Assembly (NCBI GenBank): GCA_028285185.1
Contig: JANQQD010000033.1
Location: forward strand, 1-57,232
Source: Anaerolineae bacterium
Lineage (GTDB): Bacteria > Pseudomonadota > Alphaproteobacteria > DSM-16000 > Inquilinaceae
Direction: 5' to 3'
DNA length: 57,232 bases
Part shown: piece after piece, positions 33,211 through 40,748 of the stretch
Numbering within the stretch: position 1 is the first letter of the stretch
Layout of the letters: every line of letters starts with the position of its first letter
Notes under the pieces: model-generated
The model's database searches: none
Seen by the model: only the letters and a program-made list of their open reading frames with translations
What the model was told of the DNA's origin: nothing
Made by a program: the position numbers and the translations under genes

Positions 33211-34463
33211 CACCGCACCCAAGCCAGATTGCGTTTCGGCATTTCGCTCCATTCCTCGTCAGACGTCGCTGGCGTCACGGCGCCATAGCGGAACGCGTCC
33301 GCCGCATGACTGCACCAGTTGTGCAGCGGCGTGCGCTTGAACGTGCCCAGCCGCTCATCGTAGTCCGCCCGGTACTGGCGCAGCGCCTCGATACCTCGTT
33401 CGCACTTGTCGGCATCGAACCAACACCGCGGCAGCAGCAGCCGAGCGGCGTTGATGCCATCCTCGACTGACTGCTGTCGCGCCACCGTGGCCCGCAACCC
33501 CAAGCTGGCCAACGTCTCAACCCGGCTGCGCCCCGTGCCCAGCTCCCGCACCTTGGCGTCATGTGGCAGGATGTGATCGCGGTAGGCGTAAGGCCGCTCG
33601 CTCAGCACCTTGGCGTAGTGATCGAGGCCCGCGCCGCTGGCTTCGTAGTAGTCAATCAACCGCACTTCACGACCGACATGCTGGGCAAACCAGATCGCCG
33701 TGGCATCGTCGATGCCCAAGTCCCACCACGTATCGACCTTCTTCGCAGGCTCCCACGGCACGCGCGTAATACGCCCCGAGCGCTCCGCTTCGGCCATCTC
33801 CTTGCCGTAGTAGGCGCCCTTGATCGCGGCCTCAAAGCTGCACTCGTACTCTTGCGCATACTCGTCTTCGGTGAGCTGCTTGCGCGCGTCGGCCAACTCC
33901 GTTTCCGGCAGAATGCCACTCTCCGACGCCCTCAGCATGAGCCGTTCCCAGTCGTCATCGTTGGCTGCGTCTCGCCAGATGTCATGAAACCCGTTGCGCC
34001 CCTTCGGCGTACCGATGAACAGCGCCCGGCCGCCGCGGTCCGACAGGCTCGGGCGAATGACGAGCGGCCACACCGACGGCCGCATATCAGCGTATTCATC
34101 AATCACCACGTCGTCGTTGTAGTCGCCGCGCAAGCTGTCCGCGTTCTCAGCGCCGAACAGCTGGATGCGCCCACCGTTGATGAGCTGCACCCTCAGCTCG
34201 CTCTCGTGCGGCTGTGAGGCCAGTACGGGCCGGGCGATATGCTTCAGGTAGCTCCAGGCCGCGCGCTTCGCTGTGCCGTACGTGGGCGCGATGTAGCTGC
34301 AATGCGGTTCGGGAAGCTTGCAGGCCAGATTGGATACGATCAGTCGTTGAACCGCCGCGACCGTCTTGCCTGCCCGGCGATGCGCGACACCGACACCAAA
34401 CCGCTTAGGTGTCAGTATCAGCGGTTCCAACTGCGGCCGGGTGATTATCTCCAGGGCCGGCAT
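33210..34463 (-). CDS. terL: terminase large subunit
   Basis: 417 residues. Walker A-like motif AHRRAGKT (27-34), Walker B DDVVIDE (Asp122-Glu123), coupling motif FIGTPKGRNGF, then an RNase-H-like nuclease half with DLGIDDATAIWF and HAADAFRYG supplying the acidic residues. It is the ATP-driven packaging motor and cuts the DNA concatemer. Overlaps the TerS gene by 59 bp. Confidence 0.93.
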   Translation of the reverse strand: MPALEIITRPQLEPLILTPKRFGVGVAHRRAGKTVAAVQRLIVSNLACKLPEPHCSYIAPTYGTAKRAAWSYLKHIARPVLASQPHESELRVQLINGGRIQLFGAENADSLRGDYNDDVVIDEYADMRPSVWPLVIRPSLSDRGGRALFIGTPKGRNGFHDIWRDAANDDDWERLMLRASESGILPETELADARKQLTEDEYAQEYECSFEAAIKGAYYGKEMAEAERSGRITRVPWEPAKKVDTWWDLGIDDATAIWFAQHVGREVRLIDYYEASGAGLDHYAKVLSERPYAYRDHILPHDAKVRELGTGRSRVETLASLGLRATVARQQSVEDGINAARLLLPRCWFDADKCERGIEALRQYRADYDERLGTFKRTPLHNWCSHAADAFRYGAVTPATSDEEWSEMPKRNLAWVR

Positions 34464-34890
34464 GTCGGAACGTTACTTCCACCTTGTGATTGACCGGATT
34501 GTCAGGATCGCCGCCAACATCGACCTTGTCTCGCCAGCCGCGACGGTTCTTGAGCCAGATAAACGCCGCCGCAGTATCCGGCGCATAGTGCTCAGTATAG
34601 GGCGCATAAACTGGCTCGCCTGCACCAGCAGGCATAAAGATCTTCACTGCATCATGCGAGTATCCACAAGCCCGATGATAGAGTTTGTCAGCGACATTCA
34701 TGTCGGCAACAATCTTACCGCTTTTTATGGACTCGGAAAATTCTGGATGAACCCTTTTCCACTCGTGAATTGTATCTTCGCACACGCCGAAGAAGTCGGC
34801 CATTTCCACATCCGTAGCGCCCAACTTGCACAGCTTCTCTGCCTGCTCACAATAAGCCGGATCATACTTCGTCGGCCGCCCGGCGGGCAT
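34405..34890 (-). CDS. terS: terminase small subunit
   Basis: 161 residues. N-terminal helix-turn-helix with the characteristic AGRPTKYDPAYCEQAEKL and LGATDVEMADFFGVCEDTI, then a helical core and DTAAAFIWLKNRRGWRDK, all standard for phage TerS of this class. It recognises the packaging site and loads TerL. Confidence 0.9.
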   Translation of the reverse strand: MPAGRPTKYDPAYCEQAEKLCKLGATDVEMADFFGVCEDTIHEWKRVHPEFSESIKSGKIVADMNVADKLYHRACGYSHDAVKIFMPAGAGEPVYAPYTEHYAPDTAAAFIWLKNRRGWRDKVDVGGDPDNPVNHKVEVTFRHAGPGDNHPAAVGTADTDT

Positions 34891-35162
34891 CAGCCTGCGG
34901 CCCCGACTGGTCCGCCCCAGCCGCCAAGGTGAAGCGTGATTTCCATCTCGGTCAACGCGCTGTTGCCTTCCACCCTGACCTGAAACGTGAACGTCTCCGG
35001 GCTGAAGTCCTCAACAACGCCCGTTGATCCATCTGGCAAATCGACCTTCAGCCCAAACGGCAAGCGCTCGTAGATCTGCTTCAAGACCGGCAATCCACAG
35101 CGATTGGCCATGCGAGCCTGATGATCCTCGATCCGCGCCAGCATCTGGTCTTCGGCGCCCAT
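34890..35162 (-). CDS. small phage protein upstream of terminase
   Basis: 90 residues from ATG 35162 (a GTG at 35168 is possible). Contains a beta segment (GLKVDLPDGSTGVVEDFS, FTFQVRVEGN) suggesting a small SH3-like barrel. Overlaps TerS by one base. Function unknown. Confidence 0.55.
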   Translation of the reverse strand: MGAEDQMLARIEDHQARMANRCGLPVLKQIYERLPFGLKVDLPDGSTGVVEDFSPETFTFQVRVEGNSALTEMEITLHLGGWGGPVGAAG

Positions 35163-35211
35163 CACCACCCCTTCCCGCCGAGGCGCGGCTTGCGCTTGGT
35201 GTAGCTGGGCA

Positions 35212-35538
35212 TTAGGCCGATCCCATGGAAGCCGCTTCGGCGCGGCCTGCGGTCACAAACGCTTCGAAGTCGCCTTGGAGTGTCGCCAAATGCTCAATCG
35301 ATGGCGCCTGACGGCGGGCCTGACCCGACACCCGCGTCCCGCTTGACGCCCAATAGATCGGCTCATACCAGCGTCGATACGGCGTCACATAGCGCTCAAT
35401 GAACACATGCCGATCCGTAATCGTGCCATCAAGCTGCTTCACCCGCTTCGCGATTCGCTTCCACTGCTCGACATTGGGCGGACCGTCCAAGTTCTCGGTG
35501 AAGCCTTCGAACCAAGCCTTGAATTCAGCAAGCGTCAT
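35212..35538 (-). CDS. first gene of the late block, unknown function
   Basis: 108 residues from ATG 35538. Helical (LAEFKAWFEGF, EQWKRIAKRVKQL). Its ribosome-binding site GGAGATC lies immediately after the T-tract of a strong terminator, so it is the first late gene exposed when that terminator is passed. Similar small proteins precede TerS in other temperate podoviruses. Confidence 0.6.
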   Translation of the reverse strand: MTLAEFKAWFEGFTENLDGPPNVEQWKRIAKRVKQLDGTITDRHVFIERYVTPYRRWYEPIYWASSGTRVSGQARRQAPSIEHLATLQGDFEAFVTAGRAEAASMGSA

Positions 35539-35547
35539 GGATGATCT

Positions 35548-35587
35548 CCAAAGCAAAGCGCCCGGAGCCGTGGTGGCTGCCGGGCGC
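35548..35587 (-). terminator. strong intrinsic terminator before the late operon
   Basis: On the minus strand, GCGCCCGG and CCGGGCGC form a perfect 8-bp stem extended by AGCC/GGCT around a 5-nt loop (hairpin 35558-35587), followed by TTTGCTTTGG. It ends 9 bp before the start codon of the first late gene. A terminator here would shut off all structural genes unless an antiterminator acts. Confidence 0.75.
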
Positions 35588-35876
35588 GATGTGATGCGAA
35601 CTGGTCGCTACTCCAGACAGTGAGGAATCGAACCCCAGAACGGGTACGGCCCCGTCCGTCATCCAGACCCATCGGCATGGGGCGCACCTACAGTTGCGAA
35701 CTGCCCTTGCGCCTCGAATGCCACGCCGCCGCACCGGGAGTGCCTGCTCACGTATCCGGAAATTCCAGACAACTCAGGCACCGCCGCTGAGGCGGACTCA
35801 AAAGCGCCGGGGCTGCGATCACAGTTCCCGACGCTGCAGAGAGGGTAGCGTTGTTGGCCCCGCGCGTCAAGCATGA
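35588..35876. promoter_or_regulatory. gene-free segment upstream of the late operon
   Basis: No gene with good composition is seen between the 71-residue gene (ends 35877) and the terminator. This is where a late promoter and an antiterminator loading site would lie in a Q-type arrangement. No clear -35/-10 pair could be picked. A T-arm-like motif (35621-35637, minus strand) is present but does not extend to a tRNA. Confidence 0.4.
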
Positions 35877-36092
35877 TCATCCGCGCCTGGCCGCAAGATC
35901 GCGTTCGTAATCCTCAATGATCGACTTAATGTACTCAAGCGCCGCTCTATCGCCACGGATTACAAAGCGACGACTGAGAAATCCCGAACCCTCGAACATG
36001 TCGACATCACGCCCACGCCACTTAAGCTCGCGAACGATGTCGCGCATGCCGCCCCAATGAATGCGTCCTAACTCAAACTCCAGCTCAGCCAT
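35877..36092 (-). CDS. small phage protein
   Basis: 71 residues from ATG 36092 (TGATG with the previous stop). Composition is good: FELGRIHWGGMRDIVRELK, then FVIRGDRAALEYIKSIIED, an alpha/beta mini-fold with a ferredoxin-like rhythm. Last gene before the late-control segment. Function unknown. Confidence 0.6.
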   Translation of the reverse strand: MAELEFELGRIHWGGMRDIVRELKWRGRDVDMFEGSGFLSRRFVIRGDRAALEYIKSIIEDYERDLAARRG

Positions 36093-36763
36093 CACAATCT
36101 CCCCTCGCCAGCGTAGTACGCCACCAGATCCTGCAAGCCGACCAGTAACACCGTCATGGCCCGCTGACGCTTGCGTGCAGACCGCCCGACGATCGCCGTG
36201 ATGGTCAGCTCGTCGCAGCACACGGCGCGCGTCACAAGCTTGCTGCCGTCGGTCACCGCGGCAATGGCGTCCATGTACCGCAAGCCGGCCAAGACCTGGG
36301 TCGGCGGCATGCCCGGTGACTGCGACTGCGGGATGCGCAGCGACGGGTCCACGTCGTCGCAATCGCGGACGCCGAACACGCCGACGGCGTAGTCGTCATG
36401 CAGCAGGCGACCAGCCGCACGCTGTTCCGGCGTGATCTGGTTCCGGCTGGCGTAGGTGTCCAACGGGCTCGGCACGATGCGCTTGAACTCGCCGGCCGCG
36501 TCAGCGGGCACCTCGCGGATCACGTCTTCGGCCAGGTGCTGCGCGCGACAAGCAGCCGGATCGCCATGAGCCGCCCTGTCTGCCGCTGCACTGATCGCCA
36601 TGGCCGCGTCCCGCTCAGCCGCTACGCGCATCTCCATCGACCCGCGAACGCGTTCGGATGGCGTCAGGGCGGCGAGCGGATCGGTCAGCACGGCCTTGCG
36701 GTCGCCACCGGAATACGGCTCGCGATCCCAGATGGCGCGCCAGTCGCGGGCGGTGGTGGTCAT
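36092..36763 (-). CDS. DUF6456-like protein, candidate late regulator
   Basis: 223 residues. The C-terminal half resembles the DUF6456 pattern: ITPEQRAAGRLLHDDYAVG, later VTRAVCCDELTITAIV and a closing helix LLVGLQDLVAYYAGEG. Family function is not established, but such proteins are frequent in alphaproteobacterial phages. It ends one small gene before the terminator-guarded late operon, the usual location of Q-type antiterminators or late activators. The regulatory role is inference. Confidence 0.55.
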   Translation of the reverse strand: MTTTARDWRAIWDREPYSGGDRKAVLTDPLAALTPSERVRGSMEMRVAAERDAAMAISAAADRAAHGDPAACRAQHLAEDVIREVPADAAGEFKRIVPSPLDTYASRNQITPEQRAAGRLLHDDYAVGVFGVRDCDDVDPSLRIPQSQSPGMPPTQVLAGLRYMDAIAAVTDGSKLVTRAVCCDELTITAIVGRSARKRQRAMTVLLVGLQDLVAYYAGEGRL

Positions 36764-36948
36764 GCCGTCACCTTCCGCACCACGCGATCAGAGCCGCGCA
36801 GTACGCGTGACTTTTGCCCCTTCAGAACCGGCCCCATACCCCGATCCTCAGGCGCGATGTGCCTTCGGCGTCTAAGCCATTTGTCCAACTCCTTGCCAGC
36901 CGCCTCAATAGCGCGACGCTCGATATCATCAGTCAAGACGCCCTCCAT
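36760..36948 (-). CDS. small basic phage protein
   Basis: 62 residues from ATG 36948; a TTG at 36960 would overlap the previous stop (TTGA). Very basic C-terminal half (KWLRRRRHIAPEDRG, KGQKSRVLRGSDRVVRKV) suggests nucleic-acid binding. Overlaps the DUF6456-like gene by 4 bp. Confidence 0.5.
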   Translation of the reverse strand: MEGVLTDDIERRAIEAAGKELDKWLRRRRHIAPEDRGMGPVLKGQKSRVLRGSDRVVRKVTA

Positions 36949-36956
36949 TTCGCTGG

Positions 36957-37517
36957 TCAAAACGGGATATCATCGTCCGGCATCCCGCCTTCCGTCGTCC
37001 GCATCGGGATCAACTTCGCCGGGCTCGGTATCCGCACGCCTGGCACCTGCTGCCCGTCAATCAGCTTGCCGATGTCGTCGAGCGAGTAGGTGAGCTGGTT
37101 GGCCACGATCACGAACTGCCGCTCGTCTTCGTGCCGGACGATGGCCACGATCTCGCCGGTCGTCGGCACGATCGCTTCCCAGATCTCGACCGGCAGCGGC
37201 TTGTGGCCTTGCTCGGTTGCAGACCTGTCCAGGAACTGCCAGCCCTTGACCATACCGTCAGCACGTTGCGCAATTAGATCGACATCGCCTGACTGGATTG
37301 CGCAATCGAGCAAGTGCGCCTGATTATCGAACTTGACGCGCAACAGGTCGCTGACCAGCCGCCGCAATCGGCCAACGCCCCATTTGCGGTTCATCGATCG
37401 CTTGGCCGCTTCGACGCTTTCGAGCATCTGACGGAGCCGGCAGTTGGCCGGTGCCTGCATGTCGATGGCCGACTTCACGTCATCGGCCGACAGGCGGTTG
37501 GGGTAGTAGGTGGTCAT
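36957..37517 (-). CDS. phage protein ending in an SSB-type C-terminal tip
   Basis: 186 residues. The N-terminal half is helical (SMNRKWGVGRLRRLVSDLL), the C-terminal half beta-rich (EIWEAIVPTTGEIVAIV). The last eight residues are MPDDDIPF, matching the conserved acidic tip by which bacterial SSB recruits repair and replication partners (DDDIPF in E. coli). No OB-fold is apparent, so this is probably not a classical SSB. It is read after the primase-helicase gene, which suggests a role in recruiting host replication proteins. Confidence 0.75.
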   Translation of the reverse strand: MTTYYPNRLSADDVKSAIDMQAPANCRLRQMLESVEAAKRSMNRKWGVGRLRRLVSDLLRVKFDNQAHLLDCAIQSGDVDLIAQRADGMVKGWQFLDRSATEQGHKPLPVEIWEAIVPTTGEIVAIVRHEDERQFVIVANQLTYSLDDIGKLIDGQQVPGVRIPSPAKLIPMRTTEGGMPDDDIPF

Positions 37518-37540
37518 CGGTCAGACCTCCAAAGCGCGCA

Positions 37541-37574
37541 GCGCGCGAGCGGGGCCCAAAGGCCCCTCGCGCGC
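37541..37574 (-). terminator. GC-rich hairpin before the SSB-tip gene
   Basis: GCGCGCGA (37541-37548) pairs with TCGCGCGC (37567-37574), enclosing GGGGCC/GGCCCC with a CAAA loop. On the minus strand it is followed closely by CTTTGGAGG, i.e. a short T-run running into the ribosome-binding site. It could act as attenuator, terminator or processing site. The gap 37518-37706 also holds two G9 tracts. Confidence 0.5.
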
Positions 37575-37585
37575 GCGTAGCGCGT

Positions 37586-37607
37586 GGGGGGGGGTATAGG
37601 GGGGGGG
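37586..37607. repeat. two G9 tracts separated by TATA
   Basis: Nine G, TATA, nine G on the plus strand (C9-TATA-C9 in the leftward transcript). Long homopolymers in a GC-rich phage genome are prone to slippage and may form unusual DNA structure. It lies in the non-coding gap after the primase-helicase stop. Confidence 0.85.
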
Positions 37608-37706
37608 ATTTGCTGGCATTGGCCGACCATTGATTTCATTGACTTTTCCAGCGTCTCTGGCATTTTCGGTGCCAGCATGCCACATGTGCTGGCTCTCTCT
37701 TTGTTT

Positions 37707-39830
37707 TCAATCGGTTACGCATTTCCAGCCTCGAATTTGCCTACTCTTTTCTTTTGTAATTTCATCGTCCCTGGTCAACTCTTTGATAGCATTGATGACG
37801 TCTTCACGTGCCGCCGGGGCCAGTTCTTCGAACATGCTTCGGTAGAGTTCGCGGGGATGAGTTCTATCGTATTTGTATGGTTTGCCTGCCGCTTCTGCGC
37901 TTGCGATCCGGTCCCGGATTTCGCTCTTCAGCCGTCTGATTTCGATCTTCGTTACTGCGTCTGCGTCGTTCTTAAGGGGTATCAGGACACCGTCTTTCCA
38001 CAACAGGGGCATCGCCGTTTCGTCGCCAGCGTTTGCGTAATTCGCCTTCATGCGCGTCAGAACGCGTTCGTCCGATCCGCCGTCTTCCGGCTTGGTGAGG
38101 TAGAGCCTTGAACGCACCGCCGCGTTCCAAGCCGTTGATCCTGAGGTGCCGCTCTTGCTGGCCATACCGGCAACGCTCGGGTGGGCCAGTAGCAGGACGG
38201 CCATATCGCGGCCGGCTTCGTTGGCCTTGCGGATGGCGCGGGCCACGACGGCCTTGACGAAGTGGTTGACCTGCACGCGATCGATTTCGTTGCCGCCGAA
38301 CAAGTCTGCGGCCGTATCGAGGATCAGCAGCTGCGCTTGCAGCCGCTGGACTTCGGCCAGCACGGCCTGAAAGAACGGGCTTTCCTGAGGCTTGCCTTGG
38401 GCATCGAACGTGACCAGCAGGTTGTCATGCCCGACACGGGGCCAGAGATGGACATCGGCAAACGGGTTGCCGATCTGATGCCCCATGGCCGCTTTAATGG
38501 CCTCATGCCGGCGGTGCAGTTCGTCCCGCTGGTCTTCACAGAAGACACACAGGCTGACGGCCTTCTGGACCGCAAGGCTAAGCCACAGGCCGCCTTGATC
38601 AGCAGCATAGGCGAGCTGTTGGGCCAACAGGGTCTTGCCGGTGCCGCCGTCGCCGTAGAGCGACGTGACGGTGTTGAGCGGTATCCAGTCCTGGACCAGC
38701 CATTTGCGGGCTGGAGCTGTACCGACCAGGTCGGTTGCCGGGAATGGCCTGCTGTCGGGCCTCTCACCTTCGGTTGCGTCGTCACCAACAGGATGCTCGA
38801 CATCCGGCTTGGCCCACTTCTCCCGCGCGCCGCGAATCATGCGAGCCATATCGGCGCGGGTCTGATCGGCCGTGTAGCCGGGCAGCGTCAAGCTTTCGGC
38901 CGTGGCCAGGATCTCATCATCGTTAAGGCCGCGCTCGACCCAATTGCCGGTCAGCTTCAGCATGTGGTTGTGCCACTGGTCGCCGCGGCGGATGGCGGCC
39001 ATCACCTTGCGGACCGACAGGCGGCCGACAATGTCCGTGATGCCCTGGTCCAGCGGCTGATGCAGGTCCAGCGGCGGGTAAGCCTTCGCCAGTGCGCCGG
39101 GCAGATAGTAAATGGTCTTCCGCGGCCCAAGCTTGGCGATGCTGGTCATCTCGACGATACGGCCGGGCTTGTAGGGCCAGGCTATCGAGCCAGCGAGCCT
39201 CAGGATGCGCCCCGGATTGCAGACGGTCGTATCGCCGCCCAAGACGGACGCGATGCCTCTCAGCTGCGCGCTGAGCGCTGCGGGGTCGGTTTCGCTGGTC
39301 TCTTGATCGAAGTAGAACTGTGCCCGCTGGTGCGGATGCCGGCCGGTGACGACGCCGAAGGTCGGCGGGGCCGGTTCGGCCAGTCGGAAGGCGGCCCTTG
39401 CCGCGCCGTCTTTGTCGAAGTCGGACCAGCAGGCCCATGCTTCGAGGAAGTCGTCATCCTCGGTTCGGTCGTCGGACGGGTTGCCGGTCCGCTGCGTCGT
39501 CGGTTTGCGCAGCGCGCCGCCGACATAAACATTTACGCCGCTGGCTCGGTTTTCGTTGGCCGCGAATTCGGCCGCATCCTCAAGCTGGTCAAGCTCGAAC
39601 AGCCGTCCGAAGACGGGCGCGCCCTTGGCGTTCGTCCAAGCGATCTCGACCAGCCCGTCCAGCGCGCGGCCGAACAGGTGGTCAAGATGCTGGTACATCT
39701 GGTCGGAATCGGGCGATATCTCTGTTGTCACGTCCGGCTGCACGAGGGAGCGGTCTCTTGTCCCCGCGAAGGCGGGGATCTGTGGTTCGGGGGTGGCGGG
39801 GGTCAGGCAGTTGGCGCTGTCTGACCCCAC
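37707..39830 (-). CDS. primase-helicase (RepA-like ATPase)
   Basis: 707 residues from GTG 39830. The N-terminal half looks primase-like: SDFDKDG (acidic DxD, Asp137/Asp139), VTGRHPHQRAQFYF (His165, His167) and GRILRLAGSIAWP. The C-terminal half is a RecA/RepA-like ATPase with Walker A GDGGTGKT (393-400), Walker B QLLILDTAADLF, and a KSGTSGSTAWNAAVRSR sensor region. It would prime and unwind phage DNA; no phage DNA polymerase is present, so host Pol III is presumably used. The first 30 residues are encoded by a double-hairpin repeat, and the true start may be an internal ATG (39698). Confidence 0.85.
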   Translation of the reverse strand: MGSDSANCLTPATPEPQIPAFAGTRDRSLVQPDVTTEISPDSDQMYQHLDHLFGRALDGLVEIAWTNAKGAPVFGRLFELDQLEDAAEFAANENRASGVNVYVGGALRKPTTQRTGNPSDDRTEDDDFLEAWACWSDFDKDGAARAAFRLAEPAPPTFGVVTGRHPHQRAQFYFDQETSETDPAALSAQLRGIASVLGGDTTVCNPGRILRLAGSIAWPYKPGRIVEMTSIAKLGPRKTIYYLPGALAKAYPPLDLHQPLDQGITDIVGRLSVRKVMAAIRRGDQWHNHMLKLTGNWVERGLNDDEILATAESLTLPGYTADQTRADMARMIRGAREKWAKPDVEHPVGDDATEGERPDSRPFPATDLVGTAPARKWLVQDWIPLNTVTSLYGDGGTGKTLLAQQLAYAADQGGLWLSLAVQKAVSLCVFCEDQRDELHRRHEAIKAAMGHQIGNPFADVHLWPRVGHDNLLVTFDAQGKPQESPFFQAVLAEVQRLQAQLLILDTAADLFGGNEIDRVQVNHFVKAVVARAIRKANEAGRDMAVLLLAHPSVAGMASKSGTSGSTAWNAAVRSRLYLTKPEDGGSDERVLTRMKANYANAGDETAMPLLWKDGVLIPLKNDADAVTKIEIRRLKSEIRDRIASAEAAGKPYKYDRTHPRELYRSMFEELAPAAREDVINAIKELTRDDEITKEKSRQIRGWKCVTD
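39762..39828. repeat. double-hairpin REP-like element at the primase-helicase 5' end
   Basis: Two adjacent hairpins: CCCCGC-GAAG-GCGGGG (39762-39777) and GGGGTCAG...CTGACCCC (39799-39828, 14-nt loop). They sit at the 5' edge of the primase-helicase frame and translate as a PQIPAFAGTR-type peptide, which is how dispersed REP-like elements often read. It may be an inserted chromosomal repeat. Confidence 0.55.
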
Positions 39831-39839
39831 CCCTTGCGG

Positions 39840-40520
39840 TTACACGAATTCATTCTCCGCTGTTGCGGGGTTGGCGTTCACCGGGTTGGCCGGCGGCGGG
39901 ACGGTCTCTTCGACCGGCTGCGTAGGTGCCGGGGCGGCCGTTGCCGCGGGCTGCGTAGCGCCGTTCGCCTGGCCGCCCAGGGCCGCGGGCCGCGGCACCC
40001 ACTTGGTGATCTCCAGCAGCGGTGCGTAGTTCGACTGCTGCCCGCCGTTCTGGAGCTGCACGCCCTTGACGGTCACCACAGGCAGCTCACCGGGGTGGCG
40101 CGCCTTCTCTGCCTCATACAGCGTGTGGATGCTGTCGATCTGCGCCAGTGCTGCAGCCGAGGTCTGGCTGAAGACCCGCACGCCAAGCGACTGGCAATAG
40201 GTCTTGATGCGCACGCCGGACCGGTAGTAGGGCCGTCCCTGCTCATCCTTGTCGCCGGGCCGCGCCGGCATCGGTTCGCCGAACTTCACCATCCGAAAAT
40301 CGACGATGCCGCCGGCAAAGCGGATGTGGCCGACCTCGAAATCGGAGAAGTCCCACACGGCCGCCCACGGCAGGGGGATCTCAGGCTTGGTCGTAATCCA
40401 CTGATCACCGTCCTGCCGCCGCTCCGGTGCATGGAAGCGGCCGGACTTTGCGTTGTATTCGATGCGCGGCTGGATGTCGGAGCTTCCGCCTTCGCCGCCG
40501 TAGTTGAATCCAAGTGCCAT
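39840..40520 (-). CDS. conserved replication-region protein
   Basis: 226 residues from ATG 40520 with AAGGAAGAG upstream. The ordered N-terminal 150 residues include EIPLPWAAVWDFSDFEVGH and YYRSGVRIKTYCQSLGVR; the last 70 are Pro/Ala/Thr-rich and disordered, ending AENEFV. An ordered domain plus disordered tail just before a primase-helicase would suit a single-strand-binding or loader protein, but I cannot assign a family. Confidence 0.6.
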   Translation of the reverse strand: MALGFNYGGEGGSSDIQPRIEYNAKSGRFHAPERRQDGDQWITTKPEIPLPWAAVWDFSDFEVGHIRFAGGIVDFRMVKFGEPMPARPGDKDEQGRPYYRSGVRIKTYCQSLGVRVFSQTSAAALAQIDSIHTLYEAEKARHPGELPVVTVKGVQLQNGGQQSNYAPLLEITKWVPRPAALGGQANGATQPAATAAPAPTQPVEETVPPPANPVNANPATAENEFV

Positions 40521-40579
40521 TGTTCTCTTCCTTCACGTTATGCCCGCATCGGGCGGTCATCGCTGCCGGAGCGCCTGCA

Positions 40580-40747
40580 TCAGTGCGCCTCCGGCATCTG
40601 CGATCTCCTTTCGTCTCTTGGGTGCGGGTATTTATGGCCACACGCTTGGCATGTATATTCGCCTGTATTTAAGTACAGCAGCTTTGTGCTTCTATCTCCG
40701 CATTCTGGGCATACACGCCAACTCGTCCATTTCTTCGGCTTTGCCAT
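40580..40747 (-). CDS. 55-residue zinc-ribbon protein
   Basis: 55 residues from ATG 40747 (AGAGGA 5 nt upstream, right after the nuclease stop). Two Cys pairs, CPEC at 13-16 and CQAC at 33-36, form a classic zinc ribbon, followed by a short basic tail. Probably binds nucleic acid or a polymerase. Lower GC than neighbours. Confidence 0.75.
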   Translation of the reverse strand: MAKPKKWTSWRVCPECGDRSTKLLYLNTGEYTCQACGHKYPHPRDERRSQMPEAH

Positions 40748-40748
40748 T

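Noticed and set aside
35560..35680. T-arm-like motif (TGGGG-TTCGATT-CCTCA on the minus strand, 35621-35637) suggesting a phage tRNA or tmRNA
   Set aside because: No 5' acceptor half complementary to the following CTGTCTG and no acceptable anticodon arm could be found.
38262..39824. Plus-strand 520-codon open frame
   Set aside because: Antisense of the primase-helicase, whose Walker motifs make the minus-strand frame certain.
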